Shown in pieces: positions 40,677-51,250 of a DNA stretch of 64,000 nt (its first letter is position 1; each line of letters opens with the position of its first letter). The stretch is from assembly GCA_009746045.1 (NCBI GenBank), contig RPFO01000436.1:1365772-1429771 (forward strand), in the 5' to 3' direction. The notes below the pieces were generated by a model that was not told where the DNA came from, did not search any database, and saw only the letters and a list, made by a program, of their open reading frames with translations. The translations under genes were made by a program, and so were the position numbers. This DNA is from Mesostigma viride (lineage: Eukaryota > Streptophyta > Mesostigmatophyceae > Mesostigmatales > Mesostigmataceae).

Positions 40677-41935
40677 ACCAACACGGGTTGAACGTCCTCG
40701 GCGTTCTGGTCGGCGACCCCGATTTTGTCATCGACGCCCTGCGGGCAGCCATTGAGGAGCGCACCGCCGAGGTCTTGCCATGGATTGATCGCCTTCATGA
40801 TTCGCTGACCAAACAAAGGGCTGCTCCTCTGGTTTTGCGCGTCGTTTATTGGCTCTGGGGCGCCCTCCCCGCAGGAGGGGGGACATCCCCCCCTAAAATC
40901 GTACATATGAGCGTACTCCAGAGTTTGGCCTACCGCGCCGCCCGGCGCCAGCCAAAGTGAAAAGTGCTGGAGTGCACTCAGTCAGTCAAAAGCTGCGCCG
41001 GACCGACTTGGGAGTGTGCTACGTGCTACGTGGCTTGTACGACACGTGGCACTTTTTGTAGAATCTCTTAGTAGAAGCTCTTAGTAAGCGATAGTATTAG
41101 CATATTCTCCAAGTAGAAGAATGACGTCAAGCCGGCGGAAATTCGATGCCTCTTGCCTGACGCCAGGTCCAGTGTCAGAATCAACAACAACAACCTGACG
41201 CCTGCCTGAAAGTTGATACGTCTTCCTAGAATCAACCAATACTTGGTAAGTTCTCAGCGTAAGTTGTAAGTACAGCAGGGCCAAAGCGGACTCCTGCCTG
41301 CACTTAAAATCAAACGCCTGACCTAGCTAGCGGGATCACCAGAGCGCACTCCTTTCCTAAAACCAGGCGCCGGACCGCCAAAAGGAGTTAGCTCCACAAA
41401 ACTTTTCTTCGCGCCGCCCTAAAATTTTTGACTGGAGTACACTCCGTCGCAAAAATTCTGCCGCCGGACACATTTTTGGAGTCCGCTCCACGTTTGGAGG
41501 TGCCGCGCCGGACACACGAGTGAGTGTGCTGCATGTTTTGGCTGGATGTCCCCCCTCCTCTCCCCGCCCAGGTCCGGCTCGCCGCCGAGGGCCACGACGA
41601 ACGTATCCAGTCGTCCTTGGCGCAGCTGGTTCCCGGCCCTGATCTCCCGGCTCATTCTCTCCGCATCGCTTCCCTACCCGGCCGGATGGGCGGTTGCGGT
41701 CTGACCCCGGCTGTCCTCGGCGGCGTTTTTGGACTCTGTCGCTCAGTCGTGGGCGGAAATCTGTCGGCTCCTTCCCCTTTTGGTTACGGCGGCGCCTGAC
41801 CTCTTGGACCCCACCATGCATGCAGCCCCTACCCTTTCATCACCGCCATCAAGGATGCTTATGCTGAGATCCAGCAGGCCTGCATGCACTACAGGGGCAG
41901 CTCACGTAGGTGGGACAGTGTCCCAACTCCGGTAG
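40677..41935 (+). pseudogene. fragments of a non-LTR-type reverse transcriptase C-terminal region
   Basis: 40688-40850 reads LNVLGVLVGDPDFVIDALRA and DRLHDSLTKQRAAPLVLRV. 41570-41800 reads RLAAEGHDERIQSSLAQLVP, then RIASLPGRMGGCGLTPAVLG, and in another frame LDSVAQSWAEICRLLPLL. These are the LG.P.G...FV and HD..I...L...LP...GG.GL blocks that follow the RT core in many algal and protist non-LTR elements. ~40960-41520 between them is unrelated and full of GCGCCGGAC/GGAGTGCGCTCC-type motifs, probably an insertion. Broken and inactive. Confidence 0.5.
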
Positions 41936-42135
41936 GTGGGACAAATTCAGCAAACTGGGACATGTTCAGGTGTCCCACCTAACTGAAATTATGTCCCACC
42001 TTGTCGAATTTGGAAAAACATGGTGTCCCACCTACTGGCATTTGTGATACAGGTCTGTCTCACCTACCCGAACTTGAAGCTGTGTCCCACCTAACTGTAT
42101 GTTTCTATGTGTCCCACCTTTCTGAATGTATAGTG
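41900..42135. repeat. degenerate GTCCCACCT minisatellite
   Basis: About eight copies of TGTCCCACCT or its complement AGGTGGGACA, spaced 25-40 bp apart with variable spacers. The spacing is irregular and repeats are on both strands, so it is not a CRISPR array. Confidence 0.7.
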
Positions 42136-42374
42136 GCTACGCGCATATGGGCTCTATGTGTCATACTCCTACATATGTTATACATACATGTCCCTATTAC
42201 TCCTATGGCGCATGCTACCTATTCTGCACGTTTGCTCATGGCGTAGGGACACTTGATCTGTGTGCAACCGATAATACGCTGGAAATTAAATCAATCAAGT
42301 GCAAATATGGTAGTTCTTGCAGATTTGTATGACAACATTGTTATTGTTATATGGTGCATGGGGGTGTAAGGTGA

Positions 42375-42558
42375 TGGGGGTGGGGTTAGAACCCCCCACC
42401 CCCACCCCACTTCACCGCACTTCACCCCACTTCACCCCACTTCACCCCACTTCCCACCCCCCACCCCCACCCCCACCCCCACCCCCACCCCCACCCCCAC
42501 CCCACCCCCACCCCACCCCCCCCACCCCCACCCCCCCCCCACCCCCACCCCCCCATAT
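42375..42558. repeat. (CCCCA)n-type simple repeat
   Basis: CCCCACTTCACC units pass into CCCCCA repeats. The minus strand is G-rich and could form G-quadruplexes. Not a plant or algal telomere motif. Confidence 0.85.
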
Positions 42559-43500
42559 AACAACAACATAACAACACCACGATAAGAAATGACATCGTGG
42601 TGCAGTCGCCACCGCCATCATCAAGGAGACAACCTGCGCAGGCCAGAAATCGGGAGAATCCGGGCAATCATGTACAAGACAACAGGCTCCAGGTCAGTCA
42701 AGCGCTCGTACGTGAGAAACTTGATGACTGGGTCTGCAATCGCCATAATCCAAGTGATGCACATGTACAACCACGTCATAACTCGGAAGCTTTGGATTAG
42801 GATCATAAAAGATTGACTCAAACAATTATCGTGCTAGCAAGCTGTGGGCAAGAGAATGCATCCATGGTTGTTGTAATGGTGTAAAAAGGGTGCCAGATTT
42901 TCAAGTAAGGAATCATGAATAACCATGCCGCACCTCATGGCCATGCATATACATGGTGGCAAAAAATTTCACATCATCCACACGGCCATGTGTGTGCCTG
43001 CACGTGTATGGTTGTGAAAATTGACAGCATTATTATTATGCACACGCCCACGTATGCATGATTGCCTACGACGTCCACGCAGGCATTAAAATTCACAAGG
43101 CCTCGCATTCGATTGTGCTTGCAAAAAACTGTCCATCAACACAATGCGCCTAGCCTGCAGCCTGCATGTAGTGCATGGTTGCACAAAACAGAACTACATG
43201 AACACAATGATGAATGAATGCGCAAACTTTGTGCCCACACTTGGAATTGCCCCAAACTGAACAACGCGGTTATAATGCACATGGCCTCACATTTACTCAT
43301 GCGAAAACCCTTTAAGCATCAGCACAATGGCCATCATGGGGAACCCAGCAACGGGATTCGTAATTGGAAGGATTCTGAATCACGCACCTATGTTCAGTCA
43401 TATTTTTTGCAAAGAACCGACATCGGGTTGACCTGAGCTGACGTCTGGTTCGCCCACGGACCACCCTTCGTCACTGGAATTCCCTTCATTATCCTCAGAA
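42559..43500. other. AT-richer spacer, no gene seen
   Basis: Short ORFs only. CATGCATATACATGG-like and CACACGGCCATGTGTG-like palindromic patches occur, with no recognised element. Confidence 0.4.
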
Positions 43501-43501
43501 C

Positions 43502-43927
43502 TTAATTGGGCTCAGAGCTTGAACAGGCTGCGACGTGTAGAAACTGCCCCGGCTGCTTGGTCAGTAAGAAAATGCATTTCTGGGTGCGCACCAGCTTCCA
43601 AAACTTCTCCGAATCCCCGGAATCTGAAGACCCCCCGGAATCTGTTCTTGCCAAAACGGCCTCCGCTTCATTCCCTTGCCGGTTGTGAGTCTCAGAAGCC
43701 AAGGATGCAGAAGCTGGTTGTTCTTCCTGGATCACTGTAAGACCTGAAGGCGATGCCTTGGTACTCATGTCCTCATCATTTGTAGAGGACGCTAGGTCTG
43801 GGGTGGAGTTCAACTCCTCATCAACATCAACGCTGGGCTGGACCTTCACCGGTGTAGAGGCCCCGGAAGCTGCCTCATAAGCAGCTTCCGAATCTGCCTC
43901 TGAACCATGATGAAGCGCTTCATCCAT
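43502..43927 (-). CDS. hypothetical acidic Ser-rich protein
   Basis: 141-codon ORF starting MDEALHHGSEADSEAAYEAA, rich in Ser, Glu, Asp and Ala in its first 110 residues, then SEKFWKLVRTQKCIFLLTKQ. Composition looks coding rather than shadow. No domain is recognised and no partner gene is visible. It could be an exon of a longer gene or of an element. Confidence 0.35.
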   Translation of the reverse strand: MDEALHHGSEADSEAAYEAASGASTPVKVQPSVDVDEELNSTPDLASSTNDEDMSTKASPSGLTVIQEEQPASASLASETHNRQGNEAEAVLARTDSGGSSDSGDSEKFWKLVRTQKCIFLLTKQPGQFLHVAACSSSEPN

Positions 43928-44129
43928 CGTTTCAAGAAGAAAAACAAGCTATATGTACCGCTGCTCACGTAGTGTAAGTATTTATGCAGTTAACGATACT
44001 TGATAATAAAGCCACGTCGAATTATATACAATACGTATGTGCGGTGTAGTGAAATATTGGTCTTGGTAGTGATATGTGACCACTTGTGTGTGTACACAGT
44101 ACAGTACACCGCCTCACGGGTACGTGGGC

Positions 44130-44480
44130 TGTTCCCGCACCACGTGGAAGTGGGACGTTTGCGTACTACGTAGCCGTGAAAGTGGGACGGTTCGCGTACC
44201 ACTTAGCCGTGAAAGTGGGACGGTTCGCGTACCACGTAGCCGTGGAAGTGGGCTGTATGCGCCTGTGGGACGGTCTCAACCACAATCTGAGTACATGTAC
44301 GTGGAACAGGTGCCCCACCTTGCCGCGTAGGTGGGACAGTCCCATCCAAAATCTGAGTACGTGGAACATGTGCCCCACCTTGCTGCGTAGGTGGAACAGT
44401 CCCATCCAAAATCTGAGTAAGTAATCTTACGTGGAACAGGTGCCCCACCTTGCTGCGTTGGGTTGCTGCGTTGGTGGGAC
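44130..44480. repeat. minisatellites (GTGGGACGGTTCGCGTACCAC and GTGCCCCACCTTGC units)
   Basis: Three ~32-bp units AGCCGTG(A/G)AAGTGGG at 44168-44255, then three to four ~65-bp units with TGGAACAGGTGCCCCACCTT and CCCATCCAAAATCTGAGTA. The second unit is the insertion site of the MITE at 44503. Confidence 0.7.
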
Positions 44481-44502
44481 TGGCTCTTCCAAAATCTGAG
44501 TA

Positions 44503-44963
44503 CACCGTCCGCATTAGTAGTTTTAAATAAATAATTAGCTTCTGGAAAATGTTCTGGCTGAAAACCAGGAAACAAACAAAAGAAAATTAATTAATTAACT
44601 CCGGGGGCTGAGGACTGGACTCAACAAACAAATAAACAAAATTAAATTATTGTGGGCTCTGGGTATCACTGACCTCCACTGACTCTAGCCTATGGCCGGC
44701 GAAGGGGGGCCTCCGGGCCGGATTGCCGGCTGAATTGCCGGGGACGGCGTGTACGATATCTACCAAACAAACAAAAGAAATTTAATTAAATAAGTACCCA
44801 CGTGCCTTGAACGGCTGCAGGACAAACAAACAAACAAAAGGTTTTGATTAAATAATAAAGAACCCGGGACTCTAACTGGCTCCCAACAAACAATCCAGGG
44901 TTATTCGTAATGCAAATACGGCAAAAATTGACCCATATATATAAACTACTAATGCGGACGGTG
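44503..44963. mobile_element. 461-bp MITE with TA target duplication
   Basis: Inverted ends CACCGTCCGCATTAGTAGTT / AACTACTAATGCGGACGGTG, flanked by TA (44501-44502, 44964-44965). The sister repeat at 44356 shows the empty site CTGAGTACGTGG. TA duplication suggests Tc1/mariner mobilisation. The interior has AACAAACAAAAGAAATTAAT-like repeats and no ORF. Confidence 0.8.
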
Positions 44964-46190
44964 TACGTGGAACAGGTGGCCGACCTTGCTGCGTTGGTTG
45001 GTGGGCTGTCGCATCCACAATAAACGTACATCAGTATACGTGGCACTGTAGGCGCCCCACCTTATGAATTCCCCTTATGCCGGCGTAAATGGTGTAAGGA
45101 GGTGAGAGAGGTACACGCTGGCTACGTACGTTTGCACGTGACTTTTGTTAGAGAGTGCTAGTCAGCTGCATCAGTTAAGGGGACGGTCCCGGCGCGAATA
45201 TTTTGGCGACGAAAAATTCGCGGTACCCGTCCGTACCGTGAAAAAGTGGTGCACGGGGCGCGCACCCCTACCGGAGCTGGCCATGGCGACGTGCTTTCAG
45301 ACAGAGTAGAAAAAGATAGCTCGCGGAATGCAGAGAAACTGAGCGAATCTTAAAGACGATGAGTAAATGATACTACTTCGTAGCGGAGTTCGCGTTTTTT
45401 GCAGTGTCGATGATTTTATTGATGACCATCGCCACGGGGGTCCAATCTGATGTTTTCGTCGAGAGGAATAAAATAGAATGCACGCTGGCGGCGGTGATTG
45501 TCAGGTTTTATGGGCTTTACCTAGCCTCAAGGATGCGTTTAAATTGTTATTGGTAAAGCTTTAAAAAATTTGCTGGGTTTCGGCAAGATTTCCGTCATGA
45601 TCGGTAAGACACTCTCCAAGCTCGCGGGATGCGCGTCTTATTATTCCATGGAAGGTTGTTCTTTCTTGCGCCGCAGGGCGAAGGACAATTCCGGTAATGG
45701 TACGATCCTGTGATCAACGTGACCCTATGAATGTTTCGCTTCCTTTATGGGTTATCAACGCAAGTTTTCGGCTTCTTTCCGTGCAGTTAGCGCCAGGTAT
45801 AATGCCATTCCGTGCTGCGCATCGCCAGATTCCTGGCACCTTTCAGTGGTTTTTATGTACGTTGCATGGCTGGGACGTGTCAAAGCGTGACCGTGGCATA
45901 TCGTCAAGTTGTCAGGGATTTGCTGAGTGGTTTCTTGGAAGGAGATTGCTAACAGCACTCAGTTTTGTGTGAATATTGACGCGGCCTTTCTTAGCAGAGG
46001 CTTCATTGTGGTTAGAGGCTCACAAGCTTGAGTTTGTTACTCGGCAAACAATTGCGCTGGAAAGAAAGGTGGCAGTGGTTTTTCTGAGGGGCATACTGCA
46101 TGGGTGGAACTGCACGTAGGTAGGGATTATCGTTGTCTTGTTGGCCTTTCTCCCACTAAAATGGGATAGCCCTAATTCATGCTAGCAAGG

Positions 46191-46890
46191 TGTTTTGTTT
46201 TATGATCCTTCCTTGCAGATCACAGGTCAAGATCAAGGCTGAGGAAGTGAGAGACTGAGAGACAAAATGTTCACGCAGAAAACTGGCAGCTTGAGATGCC
46301 CTTGCTGCCTTTGTTCATTTCATTATATAGGCAATTAGGTGGCAAAGGTAGAACTGCCACATGTCAAGCAAGGGTTGCAACACTTCTAGATTCCTAGAAT
46401 ATTTGTTGTGTGATTGCCAGATGGCATTTGCTGAAATACAACATAAGGAATGATTGCCATCTGTCAACATGCAAATAACCATAATATGGAACTGCCATCT
46501 GTCAATAAACTAAGCAATGTGCTCTACTAGGCATTCGCCACATGTCCATGGAATAAAGTATCTAGAATCCTTGTCAGGAATCAAGAAACACTGACGTAAG
46601 ATCTGACACAACAGTAGTCACTGTACCATGAATCTATACCTCATGAACTAGCAACATGTTCAGGCCAGTTGGCATGCCAGTTGTCAGCACAATTGTCACG
46701 TGATATGCTGACACACTAGTCTACTTGGCAAGACCATAGTGCATATAACTTTGGAAGGCCGTATCTCAGCCATTCGTAGTCCAAATCGAGTAGGAAAAAG
46801 TGCTACAAGTCCAGCTATTAAATCTCTATCAAGCTGACTATATACAAGCACAATGTGGGCAGGGCAGGTGGATACACTAATATCCAGACA
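46191..46890 (-). repeat. 3' LTR of copia-1
   Basis: 700 bp. On the minus strand it starts TGTCTGGATATTAG and ends ACAAAACA. TATATAA lies near 46322-46328. Preceded by a polypurine tract. Confidence 0.95.
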
Positions 46891-46900
46891 CCCCCCTTAG
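46891..46900 (-). promoter_or_regulatory. polypurine tract of copia-1
   Basis: CTAAGGGGGG on the minus strand, directly adjoining the 3' LTR; it primes plus-strand DNA synthesis. The same tract is in copia-2. Confidence 0.85.
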
Positions 46901-46924
46901 TCCAATGACGTGCCCACTAACAGC

Positions 46925-49900
46925 TCAAGTCACACAGGAATGCAGGAGCCGTCCTCGAAGCAGCTCGAAGCGTGGTCGCGGAAGTGCCTTGGTCAGGATA
47001 TCCGCCACCATCTCCTCCCCGGGGCAATGTTGGACATTGATGTCACCATCCTCCACCTTCTCACGAATGAAGTGGAAACGCACGTCAATGTGTTTTGTGC
47101 GCTTGGGGTGAACCGGGTCCTTGGAGAGTGCCACAGCACCGGTGTTGTCGCAGTAGACCGGAGTAGGTGCAGCCGTAGTAGAGCCCGTCAGCTCCATCAA
47201 GATCCTCCGCAGGGGGAGCACCGACTGCAGCAAGGTGCCCGCAGCGATGTACTCGGCCTCGCATGAAGAAAGAGCGGTCACCGTTTGGCGGCGGCTTGCC
47301 CAATCAATAGGGGCACCAGCGTACATGACCAGGTTGCCGCTGACAGACCGCCTGGTCTTGACGTCATTTGCCCAGTCCGCATCTGACCAGCCTTCAAGGC
47401 TCCCGCCAGTGAAGCGGAGACCGAGGCCGTGGGTTGCCAGCAGGTAGCGGATGACCCGCTTGGCAGCCTGCATATCACCTAGCGTGGGTGATTGCATCTG
47501 TTGCGCTAGGCGGTTGACAGCGAATGCCACGTCTGGCCGCGTCCATTGGGTGACGTAGATGAGCGCCCCCACTATTTGCTGGAACACCTCCCGTTGCGAT
47601 TGGTCACACTGTCCCCCCTCGCTCAACACGGCACCCGGGACAACCGGGGTGGGAACACCACGACTCTCACCTAGCCCAAAGCGGGCAGCAATTTCTATGA
47701 TGTAGGGAGACTGGTGCAGGGCAAGGGAACGGGTGACGCTGTCAATAGAAAGACACACACCTAGAAACAAGGAAGGGTGGTCCGAATCGGACAGCTGAAA
47801 ACGTGTACCAAGGCGAGAAACCCAGGCGGCTACCCAAGGGGCAGAGGGGCTGGCAACGATCATGTCATCAACATGTACAAACACAAAGCCCCTGGCACTG
47901 GGATAAAGGTAAAGACATGTGTCTGTAGCGCTAGGCACTGCACCATCCGACACGAGATGAGAACGGAAGGTGCGATGCCAATTGCGCGGAGCCTGACGTG
48001 TGCCATACAGGCTGCGATGAAGCTTCCATACAAGAAGCTCGCCAGAGGCGTCATACTCCTCATAGCCCAGGGGTGGACGTACATAGACATCCTCCTCTAA
48101 AGGAGCATACAAGAACGCAGTGCGGACGTCTAATTGATGCAGAGTATAGCCATGCGTGACTGCAAAAGCAAGAGCCAAACGCACTGTGGAGGAACGAACA
48201 GTGGGGCTAAAGATGTCCTGAAAATCAACACCCTCACGCTGGGCATAGCCCTTGCATACAAAACGTGCTTTCTCACGTCCATCCGACTTACGTGCATACA
48301 CCCAACGGGAAGGAAGGGCCGAAGTGCCACGAGGAAGAGATGACCTACTCACCAAAGAAAAAACCTTGTGAGAACGAATAGAAGCCATCTCGCTATCCAT
48401 GGCGGACTGCCACGCAGGAAGAGAACGAGCTTGTTGCCAAGACTTAGGGACGTCCAGGTCGACACTAGTGGCATATACATCCTCGACCACATCACGAATA
48501 GCAGCGTAATTTGGGCAAAAACGGGCCCACTTAGGAGAAGCAAGACGTTGAGAAGAGGAGGTCCAACCATAGGCGCCATATGTGTCACTAGAGGGACAGT
48601 AGCCATCGCCAACATTTTCCTCAATCGTTGCAGCAGCTATCACCGAATCCGCCCCTGCCTGGTTGCTGGGCGCTGAAGATGAAGGTCGCTGCAGTGCGTG
48701 GATGGCTTGCTGCAAAGCCGTTGCACTCGAAATTTGAGGCGCAGGCGCAGGCGAGGGCGCAGGAATTCCTTGCGCAACTTGGTTGCCGGCGTCCGGCACC
48801 GCATCAGAAATTTCAGAGTCAGGAGCAGCACCCGGACCAGGATGCTCAGCGTTGCCACTGCCGTCTGCACCGGTGACAGTGCCCAGCTGTTGGCGAGCCT
48901 TGGCCCTGGTGACCGGACCATCAGGTACCGAGTCAGGCACAGCAGTGACAGGCGGCAGCACTGCAGGCTCAGTGGGTGCAGGCAAAGGTACCAGCGCCAC
49001 GCCAGATTCCGAGGCAGACTCAGGTGCCGGCAGCTGGAAGTTGACATCTGGACTCGCGACGTGCAGGGGAGCAGAATTTGCTCGCCAAGTCTCATCGAAT
49101 GACACATGGAGCCTGCGAATAACGTCACGTGAGCCTGGGCGGAGAATCAGGTAAGCAGGCGACTCCAAGTCATAGCCCACAAAGATTCCAGCCTGGGCTT
49201 TGTCCTCCAGCTTGCCACGTGGCCCTTCTACACGAAAGTAGGCAGGGCAGCCGAAAATGCGCAAGTGCGACAGGTCGGCATCAACGCCTTGAAAAAGGCG
49301 ATGAGGGCTAGCAGAGTCTGCATTGGCCTCGCATGGCAGCCGATTGAGCAGGTAGACAGCACACGCAAAAGCTAGGGCCCAGAAAGTCTTGGGCAGGGTA
49401 GCATAATGCAGCATGCACAGTGTCATTCCCATCGCCAAACCCCACATGCGTTCCGCAACTCCGTTTTGCTGCGGACAGTAGGGGCTGGAAAATTCTTGGT
49501 GAACTCGATGGCGAGCACAGAGGGAGCGGAAGTCCTCGGAAAGAAATACTGCGTCATTGTCGGTCCTTAGAAGCACAGAACCGTCGTAGTAGGGCCTGAT
49601 ATCCCTTGACAGCAGTCGGTCGAAGTGCAGTGGCACCTCACTCTTCTGGCGCATAGGAAAAGACCAACGCCACCTTGTAGCGTCGTCAGTGATGCCCAGA
49701 ATGTACTGGGAACCGCCCAGTGATGGCTGCATCGGCCCCATGATGTCCCCATGCAGCTTGGCACGAGGCACGGTCGAGCGTGGTTGCCCAGCAGCGAAGG
49801 AGCGTCGCCTAATCATGCCAGCAGGGCACGACGGGCAGCCTGGCGCACCTGGAGCCCGCATGGTAATGTTCGATGCAGGTATGGCCGCCAGCTTGCGAAT

Positions 49901-51203
49901 GCGCTCAGCACCTGCATGTCCAAGTCGCCAGTGCCACAATAGTGCAGCAGGGTTGTCTGTGGTGTGGTGGGCAGCAGGGGTAGTCACAGTCTGTGATTCT
50001 TGCAAACCGTAGACGTTGTTCTGCACCTTGATAGGTACCTTGCTGCCTGCAAAGCATGCCACGCCCTGCAGTAGGTTCACCTCGTGTCCCTGCTGATGCA
50101 GCTGGGCCACGGAAAGAAGCCTTGCACCCAGAGAGGGCACGTGCAGAGCATGAGGCAGATGCACCACCTTGTTGGCGACTCGTAGCTTGAGCGTCCCCGT
50201 CCCCACAGCCTTCAGCCGGCCTCCGGAGCCCTGGATGGCCAGGTTGGTTGGCTGAACCTTGATAAAGTCAGCCTCCTCAGGGCTCATGTGGCTGGATGCA
50301 GCAGAGTCCAGAATCCAGAAAGGTACGCCCGGCACTAGGCGCGTAGTTGCAAACGCGTAGTCCACGGGAAGCTCAGGAGCCTCCACCGTGTTGTTCGCTG
50401 TCGCAGCCTGCTTCTTCTTCTGGTTCTTGCGCTTTGGCCTCTGCTGGCCCTTCTTCCTGCTGAGATGTGGGTACTTGGTATAGCACGTCTCCTCCGCATG
50501 TCCTTCCTTTCCGCAGAATGTGCAAGTCGGCCTCCCCGGCTTGGTTGGTTGGCCTGTGCTGTATGCTTGGCCTTGGGCAGCTGCTGGCTCAGGCTTGACC
50601 GTGGTGGTGGAGCGCGTCCCCACAAGCAGGTCATCTGCTTCAAGCATGGCCTTCTTCACCTCCAGCAGCGACATGTCCTCATCGAACCTGGTTGAAACGA
50701 GGGCAGGCCTATACGCATCAGGTAAACCACCTTTCAGCGCAGCGGCAAAATCATTGTCTGCCAACACCCCCCCCACATCCCTGTACTCACTCAGAAGCAG
50801 TTCTGAAGCGGTAAGATAGTCCATCATGGACTGGTTGGGCTGCTTGGTCAGCCTCATTAGGGATGTCCTCAGGTCGTGCTTGTTGCTCTTGGTCAGTTTA
50901 GGCTGCTCAAACACCTCCACCAACTTAGCAAAAAGCAAACTGCCCTTTCTCTCACCAATGGTCTTTGCAATCTGGGCTGCTCTGCCAGTGAGGCACGCCA
51001 GCAAGGCTGTGTAAACAACCTTCTCTTGCTTGGGTGTAGCCTCCTCAGGCTTGGTAATGACCCCCTCCAGATCATAGGCCTCCAGGTGGGCTTGGAAAAG
51101 CTCCTTGGTCTCTCCCCATTTTGGCAGGGAAGAACCATCAAACTTGGGAATTGCCTTGGAACATGCTGGAATAAAAAGAGGTACTTGTTTTCCAAAGCAG
51201 CAG
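46925..51203 (-). pseudogene. gag-pol polyprotein of copia-1
   Basis: The main frame is open from about 51178 to 46925; first Met-numbered residue at 51004 (1359 aa). The gag start MAAAAAALENKY (51203) is in another frame, joined by a 1-nt indel in a T run near 51180 (IPKFDGSSLPKW follows). Residues from 51004: CCHC knuckle CTFCGKEGHAEETC 161-174, protease ILDSAASSHMS (Asp 233), integrase H-x-H...C-x2-C 358-393, DDE at ~420 (LHGDIMG), 482 (RTDNDAVF) and 518 (QQNGVAER). RT has the FVHVDDMIVA Asp pair. RNase H has SDADW, CEAEY, CDNTGA and HIDVRFHF. All catalytic residues are present. Gag is the only broken part. Confidence 0.9.
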
Positions 51204-51238
51204 CAGCAGCAGCCATGTTGTCAAAGAGAAGCCTCACT

Positions 51239-51250
51239 CCTCCGATACCA
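51239..51250 (-). promoter_or_regulatory. primer-binding site of copia-1
   Basis: TGGTATCGGAGG on the minus strand, directly after the 5' LTR. It fits the 3' end of initiator Met tRNA, as in most plant copia elements. Confidence 0.85.

Noticed and set aside
41900-42135. Possible CRISPR-like array of GTCCCACCT repeats
   Set aside because: Repeats are too short, on both strands and irregularly spaced, the genome is eukaryotic, and there is no cas gene.
42375-42558. Telomere-like C-rich repeat
   Set aside because: CCCCCA units with irregular interruptions do not match CCCTAAA or CCCTAAAA telomeres and the sequence continues on both sides.
46191-46890. Simple duplication of 46191-46890 and 51251-51876 as tandem repeat
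   Set aside because: TG..CA ends, PBS, PPT and the CAAGG duplication show they are LTRs.
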